Assembly: GCA_025800435.1 (NCBI GenBank)
Contig: JAOXRV010000283.1
Location: 1 to 5,084 of the forward strand
Length of the DNA: 5,084 bases
Direction of reading: 5' to 3'
Origin: Cellvibrionaceae bacterium
GTDB taxonomy: Bacteria; Pseudomonadota; Gammaproteobacteria; Pseudomonadales; Cellvibrionaceae
Every line of letters starts with the position of its first letter. Within the stretch, counting starts at the first letter, position 1. This document shows, one piece after another, positions 4,761 to 5,084 of this stretch. A model generated the notes under the pieces. That model was not told the DNA's origin. It made no database searches and saw only the letters and a list, made by a program, of their open reading frames with translations. The position numbers and the translations under genes are program-made.

Positions 4761-4800
4761 ATTAGTCGTTATTGGTCGCTATTGGTGGTTATTCTTCGCT
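4761..4800. repeat. Four tandem 10-bp repeats upstream of the AlpA-like gene
   Basis: Four 10-bp units follow without gaps from 4761: ATTAGTCGTT, ATTGGTCGCT, ATTGGTGGTT and ATTCTTCGCT, consensus ATTNGTCGYT. A weaker unit precedes (4751-4760). The period is one helical turn, so a protein would contact the same face repeatedly. The array starts 38 bp upstream of the alternative AlpA ATG at 4722 and runs into the last codons of the gene at 4789-5058. It is a likely operator or excisionase-type binding array. Its sequence is unrelated to the CTACAT iterons. Confidence 0.65.
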
Positions 4801-5058
4801 ATTTTCTAGCGACTGATTGTAGATATCCCTGTAGCGCTTGCATCTCCTCTCGAATGCTGGAAAGTCGGTTTTTTCCTCTATCAGGCCTCTGTCACGATCA
4901 AAACTCAAGCCAAGCTCTAAATGCCTTTTGGTTATCTGTTCCCAGAGAATATGATTATTAGGATAACTAGTGGTTGACTCAAATATCTCTTCATTAACTT
5001 TCGTTATTGCCGCACCTAAAGCATTGAAACGCGGGTTCTTATTACAACTAAATAACAT
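4789..5058 (-). CDS. Unknown 89-aa protein
   Basis: I do not recognise this small protein. It is charged and mainly helical, with an acidic N-terminal helix (ITKVNEEIFE, 18-27), a central WEQITKRHLELGL stretch (39-51) and a basic helix FERRCKRYRDIYNQ (68-81) ending in acidic residues. There are two cysteines (5 and 72) and no membrane segment. AGGAG lies 11 nt before the ATG, a slightly long spacing. Its DNA is visibly more AT-rich than that of the replication genes, which suggests a different origin or an accessory cargo gene. Its last codons lie within the 10-bp repeat array, and a weak terminator separates it from the AlpA-like gene. Upstream context is outside the window. Confidence 0.65.
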   Translation of the reverse strand: MLFSCNKNPRFNALGAAITKVNEEIFESTTSYPNNHILWEQITKRHLELGLSFDRDRGLIEEKTDFPAFERRCKRYRDIYNQSLENSEE

Positions 5059-5084
5059 TGGGCCAGTAGCTCCTAGGGCAGGCT

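Noticed and set aside
5059..5084. tRNA or attachment site at the right edge
   Set aside because: The 26 bases show only a ribosome-site-like AGGAG and no tRNA arm or duplicated att core within the window.

Overview
The window looks like the replication and control module of a P4-like satellite phage or integrative genomic island from a gammaproteobacterium. Reasons are moderate-to-high GC with GCC/CTG-rich codon use, good GGAGG/AAGGAG ribosome sites, an AlpA-like regulator upstream, a large D5/SF3-type primase-helicase at the end of the operon, and an RNA control region of P4 type in between. The host genus cannot be fixed from the sequence. No integrase, tRNA, att site, capsid or terminase gene is visible.

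All supported genes lie on the minus strand, so transcription runs from right to left. From the right edge: a small unknown gene (4789-5058); a 66-bp gap with tandem 10-bp repeats and a weak terminator; an AlpA-like DNA-binding protein (4453-4683); an unknown 109-aa protein (4122-4451); and a winged-helix protein resembling the HTH_39 type (3866-4132). The last three are packed 1 bp apart or overlapping.

The next ~295 bp (3572-3865) hold the most interesting structure. A promoter-like site (3813-3842) would start a ~235-nt leader. The leader carries, in order: an 8-nt element (seqA); an intrinsic terminator with a competing upstream hairpin; a ~77-nt stem-loop that shows the exact complement of the 8-mer in its apical loop (seqB); and a second copy of the 8-mer (seqC) overlapping the ribosome site of the next gene. 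This A/B/C order is the architecture of the phage P4 CI RNA immunity locus, where a small RNA cut from the leader pairs with flanking sites and shuts off the replication operon. The same DNA can be read as a 101-aa ORF with Ash-family-like motifs, joined to both neighbours by start/stop overlaps.

Downstream are a 174-aa protein in the position of P4 cnr (3047-3571) and, overlapping it by ATGA, an 846-aa primase/SF3 helicase with a C-terminal winged helix (510-3050). Past its stop come a hairpin terminator candidate and a ~200-bp non-coding segment with eight ATGTAG/CTACAT units arranged head-on around an AT-rich core (264-459). This is a good candidate for the origin or crr-like site used by the primase-helicase. 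The leftmost ~260 bp hold no gene I can assign.

Together the parts read as: regulators set expression, a leader RNA gates the replication operon, and the primase-helicase acts on iterons just beyond its own gene.
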